5,428 nt of DNA, taken from Alphaproteobacteria bacterium. GTDB lineage: Bacteria > Pseudomonadota > Alphaproteobacteria > Micropepsales > Micropepsaceae. The position numbers and the translations under genes were made by a program. A model generated the notes under the pieces. It was not told the origin of the DNA, ran no database searches, and was given only the letters and a program-made list of their open reading frames with translations. Position 1 is the stretch's first letter; each line of letters begins with the position of its first letter. This document shows, one piece after another, positions 1-5,428 of the stretch. The stretch covers positions 1-5,428 of the forward strand of contig JAPLPI010000046.1 in assembly GCA_026400305.1 (NCBI GenBank). Direction: 5' to 3'.

Positions 1-481
1 CGACATTGAAAAGCTTAAGAGCGAAGTCCAGAAATTTACCACCGACGAGGTACATCTGAACATCGTTGAAATTCGTAAGCCGGAAGTCGACGCCAAGTTG
101 GTGGCCGAGAATATCGCTCAGCAGCTGGAACGCCGCGTCGCATTCCGCCGCGTGATGAAGCGTTCGGTGCAGACTGCCATGCGCCTTGGCGCGCTTGGCA
201 TCCGCATCACCTGCTCGGGCCGTCTAGGCGGCGCGGAAATCGCGCGCGTGGAATGGTACCGCGAAGGCCGCGTACCGTTGCACACCCTGCGTGCCGACAT
301 TGACTACGGCATCTCGACCGCCTTCACCACCTATGGCACCTGCGGAGTCAAGGTCTGGATCTTCAAGGGCGAAATCATGGAGCACGATCCCTTCGCCACC
401 GAGAAGCGCCAGGCCGAAGCGGCTGAAGGCGGCAATCGCGGTCCGCGTGAGCGCGAACGCACTCCAATCGCCGCGACGTAA
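1..481 (+). CDS. rpsC: 30S ribosomal protein S3, C-terminal part (5' end outside window)
   Basis: S3 binds the head of the 30S subunit and lines the mRNA entry channel. The frame is open from base 2 (base 1 ends the previous codon) to TAA at 479-481, giving about 159 residues. The first residues, DIEKLK, normally follow the GxxG loop of the KH domain, so that loop lies just outside the window. The C-terminal domain is complete: FRRVMKR at 143-163 matches the basic segment linked to mRNA unwinding in E. coli S3, and [31 protein letters not shown] and [10 protein letters not shown] follow in the expected order. The tail after EHDPFA is short, charged and variable, as is usual in alphaproteobacteria. 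rplP follows after 12 bases. The identity is certain; only the start is missing. Confidence 0.97.
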   Translation, partial: DIEKLKSEVQKFTTDEVHLNIVEIRKPEVDAKLVAENIAQQLERRVAFRRVMKRSVQTAMRLGALGIRITCSGRLGGAEIARVEWYREGRVPLHTLRADIDYGISTAFTTYGTCGVKVWIFKGEIMEHDPFATEKRQAEAAEGGNRGPRERERTPIAAT

Positions 482-493
482 AAGAGAACAATC

Positions 494-907
494 ATGCTGT
501 CACCCAAGCGCACAAAATTTCGCAAGCAGTTCAAGGGCCGAATCCACGGTTCCGCGAAGGCAGGAACCCAGCTCAACTTCGGCGCCTACGGCCTGAAAGC
601 CCTGGAGCCGGAACGTCTGAATGCCCGCGAGATCGAAGCGGCCCGCCGTGCCATCACGCGCGAAATGAAGCGCGCCGGCCGTGTGTGGATCCGTATTTTT
701 CCGGACGTGCCGGTGTCCAAGAAGCCCGCCGAAGTCCGCATGGGCTCGGGCAAGGGCGCGCCGGAATTCTGGGTTGCGAAGGTCAAGCCGGGGCGCATCC
801 TGTTTGAGATCGACGGCGTCGATCTCAAGACCGCCAAGGAAGCGATGCGTCTGGGCCAAGCGAAACTGTCGATCGCGACGAAGTTCGTTACGCGTACCGG
901 CCTGTAA
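494..907 (+). CDS. rplP: 50S ribosomal protein L16
   Basis: L16 is a 50S protein that contacts 23S rRNA near the A-site tRNA and the peptidyl-transferase centre, and it is added late in assembly. The 137-residue product has the normal family length. It begins [16 protein letters not shown], as bacterial L16 does. It carries both family signatures: the [14 protein letters not shown] segment near residues 56-69 and [12 protein letters not shown] near 82-93. The C-terminus, [14 protein letters not shown], is also typical. A weak purine-rich ribosome binding site (AGAGA) lies about 7 bases before ATG 494. It is 12 bases after rpsC and 11 before rpmC, inside the S10 operon. Nothing is unusual. Confidence 0.98.
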   Translation: MLSPKRTKFRKQFKGRIHGSAKAGTQLNFGAYGLKALEPERLNAREIEAARRAITREMKRAGRVWIRIFPDVPVSKKPAEVRMGSGKGAPEFWVAKVKPGRILFEIDGVDLKTAKEAMRLGQAKLSIATKFVTRTGL

Positions 908-918
908 GGAACAGAAAT

Positions 919-1188
919 ATGGCCAAGAAAGTATCCGCCAAGAAGCCCGCCAAGAAGACGACTGCCGCAAAGGCATCGTCCAAGACGGAAGACTTCCGAG
1001 TAAAGAACGCCGATGAACTGAACACACAGATGTTGAACCTCAAGAAGGAGCAGTTCAATCTGCGCTTTCAGCGGGCCAACGGGCAGGTTGATAACACCGG
1101 CCGCATTCGCGTCCTGCGCCGCGACATCGCGCGCATCCAGACAGTTCTCACCGAGCAGCGCCGTGCCGCTGCCCAGGCGAAGGGTTAA
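919..1188 (+). CDS. rpmC: 50S ribosomal protein L29 with Lys/Ala-rich N-terminal extension
   Basis: L29 is a small helical protein at the exit of the 50S peptide tunnel, next to L23, near where signal recognition particle and trigger factor dock. The helical-hairpin core runs from about residue 25 to 82, with [21 protein letters not shown] and later [15 protein letters not shown]. The product is 89 residues, against roughly 60-70 usually. The excess is an N-terminal segment of about 24 residues rich in Lys, Ala, Ser and Thr (KKPAKK). ATG 919 is supported by AAGGA at 906-910, which overlaps the rplP stop codon, and I see no ATG nearer the core. rpsQ starts 4 bases after the stop. Identity is certain; the role of the extension is unknown. 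Confidence 0.96.
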   Translation: MAKKVSAKKPAKKTTAAKASSKTEDFRVKNADELNTQMLNLKKEQFNLRFQRANGQVDNTGRIRVLRRDIARIQTVLTEQRRAAAQAKG

Positions 1189-1192
1189 GACC

Positions 1193-1432
1193 ATGCCGAA
1201 ACGCGTCCTTCAGGGCACAGTCGTCAGCGATAAGAACAGCAAGACTATCGTTGTGAAGGTGGAGCGCCGCTTCATTCATCCGGTGATGGGGAAGACAGTT
1301 CGCCGTTCTAAAAAGTATCACGCCCATGACGAAAAGGGCGAGTTCAAGATCGGTGATGTCGTTCGTATTCAGGAATGCCGGCCTATTTCCAAGTTGAAGA
1401 CTTGGGAAGTGCTGGAACGTGTCGGCAAGTAA
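1193..1432 (+). CDS. rpsQ: 30S ribosomal protein S17
   Basis: S17 is a primary 16S rRNA-binding protein of the 30S body with an OB-fold beta barrel, acting early in assembly. The 79-residue product has the normal length. It starts [20 protein letters not shown] and contains the family signature [13 protein letters not shown] near residues 56-68. The start ATG 1193 follows GAAGGG (1179-1184) at a spacing of 8 bases and is 4 bases after rpmC, so translation is probably coupled. An upstream in-frame reading from 1088 exists but runs through rpmC and lacks S17 similarity. In E. coli this is the last gene of the S10 operon; here only 24 bases separate it from rplN. Confidence 0.98.
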   Translation: MPKRVLQGTVVSDKNSKTIVVKVERRFIHPVMGKTVRRSKKYHAHDEKGEFKIGDVVRIQECRPISKLKTWEVLERVGK

Positions 1433-1456
1433 GCGGCGCGATAGGGAGTTGAAGTC

Positions 1457-1825
1457 ATGATTCAGATGTCCACCGAGCTCGACGTCGCCGACAATTCCGG
1501 CGCCAAGAGGGTGATGTGCATCAAGGTTCTCGGCGGTTCGCATCGTCGGTATGCCGATGTCGGAGACATCATTGTGGTGTCTGTCAAGGAAGCCATTCCG
1601 CGCGGTCGCGTAAAGAAAGGTGAAGTGCTGAAGGCCGTTGTGGTCCGTACCGCAAAGGGCGTGCGCCGCAACGACGGCAGCCTGATCCGCTTCGACGGCA
1701 ATGCCGCCGTTCTGGTCAATGCCCAGGGCGAGCCGATCGGCACCCGCATCTTTGGACCCGTGACCCGTGAGCTGCGTAACAAGGGCCAGATGAAGATCAT
1801 CTCGCTGGCTCCGGAGGTTCTGTAA
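1457..1825 (+). CDS. rplN: 50S ribosomal protein L14
   Basis: L14 lies at the subunit interface of the 50S, contacts 16S rRNA in bridges, and is part of the docking site for the silencing factor RsfS. The 122-residue product has the canonical length and begins [19 protein letters not shown]. The family signature runs [20 protein letters not shown] and on to AAVLVN (about residues 60-88), and the end is [14 protein letters not shown] 1457 is preceded by GGGAG (1444-1448) at a spacing of 8 bases. This would be the first gene of the spc operon, but the 24-base gap after rpsQ shows no promoter or terminator. Its stop codon directly abuts the rplX start. Confidence 0.99.
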   Translation: MIQMSTELDVADNSGAKRVMCIKVLGGSHRRYADVGDIIVVSVKEAIPRGRVKKGEVLKAVVVRTAKGVRRNDGSLIRFDGNAAVLVNAQGEPIGTRIFGPVTRELRNKGQMKIISLAPEVL

Positions 1826-2140
1826 ATGAGAAATATCCGCAAAGGCGATGCCGTGGTCGTGACCACGGGCCGCGACAAGGGCAAGAAGGGCTCAGTGCTG
1901 AAGGTTTTTCCCACGGAAAACCGCGCTCTGGTTCAGGGCATCAATGTGGTTAAGCGTCATCAGCGCCAGACCCAGAGCCAGCAGGCCGGGATCGTGACAA
2001 AGGAGTCGACGATCCATCTTTCGAATATCGCGCACGTCGATCCCAAGTCGGGCAAGGCGACGCGCATTGGTTCCAAGACGCTGAGCGACGGCCGCAAGGT
2101 CCGCTTTGCGAAGAAGTCTGGTGAGGTCATCGATGTCTGA
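1826..2140 (+). CDS. rplX: 50S ribosomal protein L24
   Basis: L24 is an assembly-initiating 50S protein that binds the 5' part of 23S rRNA and sits near the tunnel exit. The 104-residue product has the usual length. A KOW motif covers about residues 3-31 ([24 protein letters not shown]), followed by the typical [11 protein letters not shown] and the stretch [25 protein letters not shown] at 1813-1817, inside the end of rplN, lies 8 bases before ATG 1826, and the rplN stop is immediately before this start. The last eight bases overlap the start of rplE. Tight coupling of L14, L24 and L5 translation is therefore expected. Confidence 0.98.
   Translation: MRNIRKGDAVVVTTGRDKGKKGSVLKVFPTENRALVQGINVVKRHQRQTQSQQAGIVTKESTIHLSNIAHVDPKSGKATRIGSKTLSDGRKVRFAKKSGEVIDV
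2120..2126 (+). promoter_or_regulatory. Ribosome binding site for rplE, inside rplX
   Basis: GGTGAGG at 2120-2126 is a good Shine-Dalgarno match 6 bases before ATG 2133. It supports the longer L5 start, which overlaps the end of rplX, over the internal GTG at 2265. In E. coli the rplX-rplE junction is where S8 binds to repress spc-operon translation; I do not see a clear equivalent of the S8 target here. Confidence 0.6.
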
Positions 2141-2807
2141 CGCTGGTAGCAAGAATCCGCAGGAAGCCGCCAAGGCAGATGCCAAGGCTGCCAAGGCCAA
2201 GCGCCGCGAAGTTAACGCCGGCACGCAGGTCGCTGTCGGCGAACATGCACGCGAAGAAGGTTATGTGCCGCGCTTCAAGAAGCGTTACATGGAAACCATC
2301 AAGCCGGATCTGATGAAGAAGTTCGGCTACACCAACATCATGCAGGTTCCAAAGCTCAACAAAGTCGTGCTGAACATCGGCGCGGGCGAGGCGGCTTCGG
2401 ACGGCAAGAAGATCACCCAGGCCCAGAATGACCTGACCGCGATCGCCGGCCAGAAGGCTATCCAGACCCGCTCCAAGAAGGCCATTGCGCAGTTTAAGAT
2501 TCGCGAAGGCCTGCCGATTGGTACCAAGGTCACCCTGCGCGGCGACGTGATGTACGAATTTGTCGATCGCCTGATTACTACGGCGCTGCCGCGCGTGCGC
2601 GACTTCCGGGGCGTCAACCCCACGTCGTTCGCCGGCCGGGGCAACTATGCGATGGGCATGAAGGAACACGTCGTGTTCCTGGAAATCGACTACGACAAAA
2701 CGGAATCTGTGTGGGGTATGGACATTGTGTTCAACACCTCCGCGAAGACCGACGAGGAAGCCAAGGCTTTGCTCGAAGGCTTTCAGTTCCCCTTCACGAC
2801 GAATTGA
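2133..2807 (+). CDS. rplE: 50S ribosomal protein L5 with long N-terminal extension
   Basis: L5 binds 5S rRNA and, with L18, places it in the central protuberance of the 50S; it also contacts P-site tRNA. The core from about residue 44 (YVPRFKKRY) to the end is canonical: [67 protein letters not shown] and EIDYDK, ending GFQFPF. Total length is 224 residues, against about 179-185 normally. The difference is an Ala/Lys-rich N-terminal stretch (residues 1-43, with [14 protein letters not shown]). ATG 2133 has a good ribosome binding site and overlaps rplX by 8 bases. GTG 2265 (residue 45), preceded by GAAGAAGG, would give about 180 residues and is a real alternative. rpsN follows after 10 bases. 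Confidence 0.95.
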   Translation: MSDAGSKNPQEAAKADAKAAKAKRREVNAGTQVAVGEHAREEGYVPRFKKRYMETIKPDLMKKFGYTNIMQVPKLNKVVLNIGAGEAASDGKKITQAQNDLTAIAGQKAIQTRSKKAIAQFKIREGLPIGTKVTLRGDVMYEFVDRLITTALPRVRDFRGVNPTSFAGRGNYAMGMKEHVVFLEIDYDKTESVWGMDIVFNTSAKTDEEAKALLEGFQFPFTTN

Positions 2808-2817
2808 GGCGCTAGAC

Positions 2818-3123
2818 ATGGCGAAGGCTTCCCAGATCAACCGCAACAAGAAGCGCGAAAAGCTTGTGGCACAGTATGCCGTCCGGCGTGCCGCGCTGAA
2901 GGCCACGGCGGACGACATGAATGTTCCGGCCGAGGAGCGTTTCGAAGCGCGTCTGAAGCTGGCCCAGCTGCCGCGCAACTCGTCTAAGGTGCGCATCCAT
3001 CATCGCTGCGAGCTTTCGGGCCGCTCTAAGGGCTATTACCGCAAGGTCAAGATGAGCCGTATTGCGCTGCGGTCGCTTTCGAATTTCGGCCAGATTCCCG
3101 GCATGACCAAGGCGAGCTGGTAG
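2818..3123 (+). CDS. rpsN: 30S ribosomal protein S14, zinc-free long form
   Basis: S14 is a late-assembling protein of the 30S head near the A site. The 101-residue product is the long C-minus form: there is a single Cys in [16 protein letters not shown] and no pair of CxxC motifs, so no zinc site is expected. It begins [17 protein letters not shown] and ends [12 protein letters not shown], both typical of proteobacteria. The family signature around [15 protein letters not shown] and KMSRIALR is intact. ATG 2818 has GAGG (2806-2809) 8 bases upstream, overlapping the rplE stop. It is 10 bases after rplE and 9 before rpsH. Confidence 0.98.
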   Translation: MAKASQINRNKKREKLVAQYAVRRAALKATADDMNVPAEERFEARLKLAQLPRNSSKVRIHHRCELSGRSKGYYRKVKMSRIALRSLSNFGQIPGMTKASW

Positions 3124-3132
3124 GAGAAACTC

Positions 3133-3525
3133 ATGATTACCGACCCGATTGGCGACCTTCTGACTCGCATCCGCAATGGCCAGCTCCGCCGTAAGGCCAA
3201 GGTCAGTTCGCCGAATTCCCGCCTGCGCACCCGTCTTCTCGACGTGCTGCAGTCCGAAGGCTACATCCGCGGCTATGCCGAGGTGGAGACAAAGGGCCAC
3301 AAGGAACTGGAAATCGAACTGAAGTATCACGAAGGCGAACCGGCGATCCGCGAACTTAAGCGCGTGTCCACCCCCGGCCGCCGTGTCTATTCCTCTGTCA
3401 GTGACCTCAAGCCGCATCGCCAGGGCCTGGGCGTGTCCATCATCTCCACGCCGCAGGGCGTGATGACGGATACCTCTGCCAAGGAAAAGAATGTCGGCGG
3501 CGAAGTTCTCTGCCAGGTCTTTTAA
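3133..3525 (+). CDS. rpsH: 30S ribosomal protein S8
   Basis: S8 is a primary 16S rRNA-binding protein of the 30S platform. In E. coli it also represses the spc operon by binding its mRNA. The 130-residue product has the normal length. It begins [17 protein letters not shown], contains [15 protein letters not shown], and carries the C-terminal signature [14 protein letters not shown] through NVGGEVL near residues 98-127. GGAGA just upstream, overlapping the rpsN stop, serves ATG 3133. rplF follows after 9 bases. Autoregulation is known for E. coli but is only a possibility here. Confidence 0.98.
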   Translation: MITDPIGDLLTRIRNGQLRRKAKVSSPNSRLRTRLLDVLQSEGYIRGYAEVETKGHKELEIELKYHEGEPAIRELKRVSTPGRRVYSSVSDLKPHRQGLGVSIISTPQGVMTDTSAKEKNVGGEVLCQVF

Positions 3526-3534
3526 GGAGCCGTC

Positions 3535-4068
3535 ATGTCACGTATCGGCAAGAAACCCGTCTTACTTCCCAAGGGCGTAACTGCCTCGGTGGAAGGCCAG
3601 ACCGTCAAGGTCAAGGGCCCCAAGGGTGAGCTCAGCGTCAAGCTGGTGCAGGAAGTCAGCGCATCGATCGGCGATGACGGCATCACCGTGGCGCCGCGCA
3701 AGGAAATGGAAAAGGCTGCCCAGATGTGGGGCCTGTCGCGTACCCTGGTGAACAACCTGGTGACCGGCGTCACCAGCGGCTTCACCCAGAAGCTGGAAAT
3801 CCAGGGCGTCGGCTATCGCGCAGCAGTGCAGGGTAATGTGTTGAATCTGCAGCTCGGCTTCAGCCACGACGTGCCCTATGCCATCCCAGCAGGCATCACC
3901 ATAGTTACCGAAAAGCCCACCATGATATCGGTTTCCGGCATCGACAAGCAGCTCGTCGGTCAGGTTGCCGCCGAAATTCGTTCCTGGCGTCCGCCGGAGC
4001 CCTATAAGGGCAAGGGTGTGCGCTATGTGGGCGAGTATGTCCGCCGCAAGGAAGGCAAGAAGAAGTAA
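3535..4068 (+). CDS. rplF: 50S ribosomal protein L6
   Basis: L6 binds 23S rRNA near the sarcin-ricin loop and the base of the L7/L12 stalk, close to where elongation factors act. The 177-residue product has the usual length and two similar alpha/beta domains. It starts [15 protein letters not shown] and has the family signature [11 protein letters not shown] near the C-terminus, followed by a Lys-rich tail. A strong ribosome binding site, AAGGAG (3524-3529), overlaps the rpsH stop and lies 5 bases before ATG 3535. Only one base separates its stop codon from the rplR start. Confidence 0.98.
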   Translation: MSRIGKKPVLLPKGVTASVEGQTVKVKGPKGELSVKLVQEVSASIGDDGITVAPRKEMEKAAQMWGLSRTLVNNLVTGVTSGFTQKLEIQGVGYRAAVQGNVLNLQLGFSHDVPYAIPAGITIVTEKPTMISVSGIDKQLVGQVAAEIRSWRPPEPYKGKGVRYVGEYVRRKEGKKK

Positions 4069-4069
4069 G

Positions 4070-4414
4070 ATGACAAACGCTCACTTCACCAAGCGCAAAT
4101 CGCGCACACGTTTTCGCCTCGCCACGCACGGCACAAGGCCGCGCCTGTCGGTCTTCCGTTCGGGCAAGCACATCTATGCCCAAGTGATCGACGACACGAC
4201 CGCCGTCACTGTGGCCTCCGCCTCGACAAACGAGAAGGAAGCCAAGCACAAGGGCTACAATGTCGAAGCCGCGAGCAATGTCGGCAAGAAGATCGCCGAG
4301 CGCGCCAAGGCGGCTGGCGTGACCCAGGTCATGTTCGATCGCGGCGGCTATATCTATCATGGGCGCATCAAGGCCCTCGCGGAGGCTGCCCGCGAGGGCG
4401 GCCTTGAGTTCTAA
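4070..4414 (+). CDS. rplR: 50S ribosomal protein L18
   Basis: L18 binds 5S rRNA and, with L5, brings it into the central protuberance of the 50S. The 114-residue product is slightly short for the family but complete. It has a basic N-terminus ([12 protein letters not shown]), then [35 protein letters not shown], and the conserved end [28 protein letters not shown], here seen in two stretches. ATG 4070 starts one base after the rplF stop, with purine-rich GAAGG and AAGAAG sequence upstream. A reading from 3965 in this frame is not used, because it lies inside rplF and adds nothing resembling L18. The last codons form a strong hairpin (4373-4399). Confidence 0.97.
   Translation: MTNAHFTKRKSRTRFRLATHGTRPRLSVFRSGKHIYAQVIDDTTAVTVASASTNEKEAKHKGYNVEAASNVGKKIAERAKAAGVTQVMFDRGGYIYHGRIKALAEAAREGGLEF
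4373..4399 (+). other. GC-rich RNA hairpin at end of rplR
   Basis: GCCCTCGCGG (4373-4382) is the exact reverse complement of CCGCGAGGGC (4390-4399), giving a perfect 10-bp stem with a 7-base loop. A 3-base bulge would allow a few further pairs outside it. There is no T-run after it, so it is not a standard terminator. It lies inside the rplR coding sequence, about 13 bases before the ribosome binding site of rpsE. It could affect mRNA stability or rpsE translation, or merely reflect the conserved [11 protein letters not shown] codons. Confidence 0.45.
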
Positions 4415-4424
4415 GGAAAAGCAC

Positions 4425-4965
4425 ATGGCGACTGAACAGCAGGGCGAACAGAAGCGCGAAAACCGTGGTCGCGGTGGCGAGGGCCGTGGACGCGGCGAAG
4501 GTCGTGGCCGCGGTGATGGCCGTGGGCGTCGCGAAGAAAAGGACAGTGATCTGATCGACAAGCTGGTGCACATCAATCGTGTCGCTAAGGTTGTGAAGGG
4601 TGGCCGCCGTTTCGGCTTTGCCGCCCTAGTGGTGGTGGGGGATGGCGATCCCGCTGAAGGACGGCCGTACGCTGCATCATGAAGTGCGCGGTCATCACGG
4701 TGCCGGTAAGGTGCTGGTGCGTCCGGCGCCGGCCGGTACCGGCATCATCGCCGGCGGCCCAATGCGTGTGGTGTTCGAAGCTCTGGGTGTTGGCGACGTT
4801 GTCTCCAAGTCTCTTGGCACCTCAAACCCTTACAACATGGTGCGCGCCACGTTCGACGCGCTGAAGAACCAGCAGAGCCCCCGAATGGTTGCGGCCCGTC
4901 GTGGCCGTAGCGTGTCGGAAATCCTTGCGCGCCGCGAAGACCAGACCCCGGAAGCGTCCGCTTAA
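4425..4965 (+). pseudogene. rpsE: 30S ribosomal protein S5, disrupted by internal deletion and frameshift
   Basis: S5 sits at the mRNA entrance of the 30S subunit, affects decoding accuracy and is part of the spectinomycin site. ATG 4425 with AAGGA (4413-4417) starts a frame reading an Arg/Gly-rich extension (residues 14-36), then [28 protein letters not shown] (two stretches) to residue 74 at 4646. S5 should continue with the conserved GRVGFGxGKAREVP block, but the sequence jumps to [12 protein letters not shown] in another frame from 4648. The first frame stops at 4680-4682. The second runs normally through [12 protein letters not shown] and [16 protein letters not shown] to tandem TAA codons at 4963-4968. 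Compared with E. coli S5 about 31 residues are missing, near 92 bases and not a multiple of three. As written, no intact S5 can be made. An assembly error is likely. Confidence 0.9.
4476..4529 (+). repeat. Three tandem 18-base units encoding G(E/D)GRGR in S5
   Basis: Units at 4476-4493, 4494-4511 and 4512-4529 encode [12 protein letters not shown] and GDGRGR (S5 residues 18-35). A partial unit, RGRG, comes just before. The units differ mainly at third codon positions, so the peptide is better conserved than the DNA, as expected for an old in-frame duplication kept at protein level. Confidence 0.8.
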
Positions 4966-4987
4966 TAAGAGTTAGAGAGAAAAAGTC

Positions 4988-5079
4988 ATGGCCGAGAACA
5001 AAGCAAAAGCCGGGAAGACGGTGACGGTTCGCCAGATACGCAGCGCCAACCGCTCGAGATCGTCGAAGAAGGCAAGTAA
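4988..5079 (+). pseudogene. rpmD: 50S ribosomal protein L30, remnant with internal deletion and frameshift
   Basis: L30 is a small 50S protein of about 60 residues that binds 23S rRNA. ATG 4988 opens MAENKAKAGKTVTVRQIRSAN, a good L30 N-terminus with a slight extension. After about 5052 the frame no longer resembles L30. The expected C-terminus LEIVEEGK with TAA is present, but in another frame (5053-5079). The whole middle, including the TLxGLGLNKxHRT-type signature and the RGMI segment, is absent: about 38 residues, and the frames imply a loss of one base more than a multiple of three. The frame from ATG 4988 instead runs 32 codons to TGA 5084-5086. Its position between rpsE and rplO is the standard rpmD position. 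It is probably non-functional as written, or misassembled. Confidence 0.87.
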
Positions 5080-5082
5080 GTC

Positions 5083-5428
5083 ATGAAACTGAACCAGATC
5101 GTCAACAATCCGGGTGCTCACAAGCACAAGCACAAGGTCGGCCGCGGCTCGTCCTCGGGCCTGGGAAAGACCTCGGGCCGCGGCGTCAAGGGCGCCAAGG
5201 CGCGTACCGGCAACGGTATTTACGGCTTCGAAGGTGGCCAGACCCCGCTGCATATGCGTATGCCCAAGCGCGGCTTCCGCAACATTTTCGCCAAGGATTT
5301 TTCTGAGGTGAACATCAGCCGCATCCAGAAAGCGATCGATAACAAGAAGCTCGACGCCAAGTCCAAGATCACGGAAGAGGTTCTGCGCAAGGCCGGTCTG
5401 GCCCACAAGAGCAAGGACGGGATCCGTC
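5083..5428 (+). CDS. rplO: 50S ribosomal protein L15, N-terminal part (3' end outside window)
   Basis: L15 binds 23S rRNA in the core of the 50S subunit and enters at a middle stage of assembly. The frame is open from ATG 5083 to the window end, giving 115 codons plus one base of a family of about 145-160 residues. The Gly/Arg/Lys-rich N-terminal tail is typical: [31 protein letters not shown], then [17 protein letters not shown] and NIFAKDF, as in alphaproteobacterial L15. A run of alternating His and Lys (residues 13-18) precedes VGRG. The ribosome binding site is weak (AAGGCAAG region, 5069-5076). Normal rpmD would end 3 bases before this start. secY would be expected next, outside the window. 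Confidence 0.96.
   Translation, partial: MKLNQIVNNPGAHKHKHKVGRGSSSGLGKTSGRGVKGAKARTGNGIYGFEGGQTPLHMRMPKRGFRNIFAKDFSEVNISRIQKAIDNKKLDAKSKITEEVLRKAGLAHKSKDGIR

Noticed and set aside
2106..2132. Earlier L5 start upstream of 2133
   Set aside because: It would add residues unlike L5 and lengthen the rplX overlap, whereas ATG 2133 has a good ribosome binding site at 2120-2126.
2127..2996. Long antisense open frame (289 codons) opposite rplE and rpsN
   Set aside because: It lies opposite clearly identified genes, has no family resemblance, and is explained by the codon bias of a GC-rich genome.
4373..4424. Intrinsic terminator between rplR and rpsE
   Set aside because: The hairpin is strong but is followed by GGCCTTGAG and not a T-run, and the operon continues.
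3905..4576. Antisense open frame with a Pro/Arg/Ser repeat
   Set aside because: The repeat is simply the reverse strand of the Arg/Gly repeat in rpsE, and the rest is opposite rplF and rplR.
4641..4682. Programmed frameshift or translational bypass in rpsE
   Set aside because: Recoding could join the two frames but could not supply the roughly 31 conserved residues that are missing from the DNA.
5087..5428. Alternative small open frames (5114-5311 on +, 4972-5406 on -) in the rplO region
   Set aside because: They are other-frame readings of rplO, whose own frame lacks a stop only because the window ends.

Overview
This window is a stretch of the conserved S10-spc ribosomal-protein gene cluster. 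It contains fourteen genes, all on the + strand, in the classical bacterial order: rpsC (3' part), rplP, rpmC, rpsQ, rplN, rplX, rplE, rpsN, rpsH, rplF, rplR, rpsE, rpmD and rplO (5' part). Protein sequences such as L16, S14, S5 and L15, the long zinc-free S14 and the moderately high GC content point to an alphaproteobacterium. I cannot name the order with confidence.

Layout: positions 1-1432 hold the end of the S10 operon (S3, L16, L29, S17). Positions 1457-5428 hold the spc operon (L14, L24, L5, S14, S8, L6, L18, S5, L30, L15). Only 24 bases separate rpsQ from rplN, with no visible terminator or promoter, so the two operons probably form one transcript. Gaps are 0-24 bases throughout, and rplX and rplE overlap by 8 bases. 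There is no gene-free stretch near 300 bases, and I see no RNA gene, mobile element, CRISPR array or attachment site. The products are structural proteins of both ribosomal subunits, so co-transcription matches their supply to subunit assembly.

Two neighbouring genes are broken. rpsE (4425-4965) has lost about 31 conserved codons inside its N-terminal RNA-binding domain and changes frame at about 4646. rpmD (4988-5079) has lost most of its middle, about 38 codons, and changes frame at about 5052. In both genes the start and the true C-terminus are still recognisable, and the other twelve genes are open and normal. S5 is normally essential, so an assembly or consensus error is the first explanation to test. 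A real pair of deletions, possibly in a second or decaying copy, would be remarkable.

Three proteins carry low-complexity N-terminal extensions: Lys/Ala-rich on L29, Ala/Lys-rich on L5 and Arg/Gly-repeat on S5. A perfect 10-bp GC-rich hairpin sits at the end of rplR just before the rpsE start. I found no convincing new biological system here.
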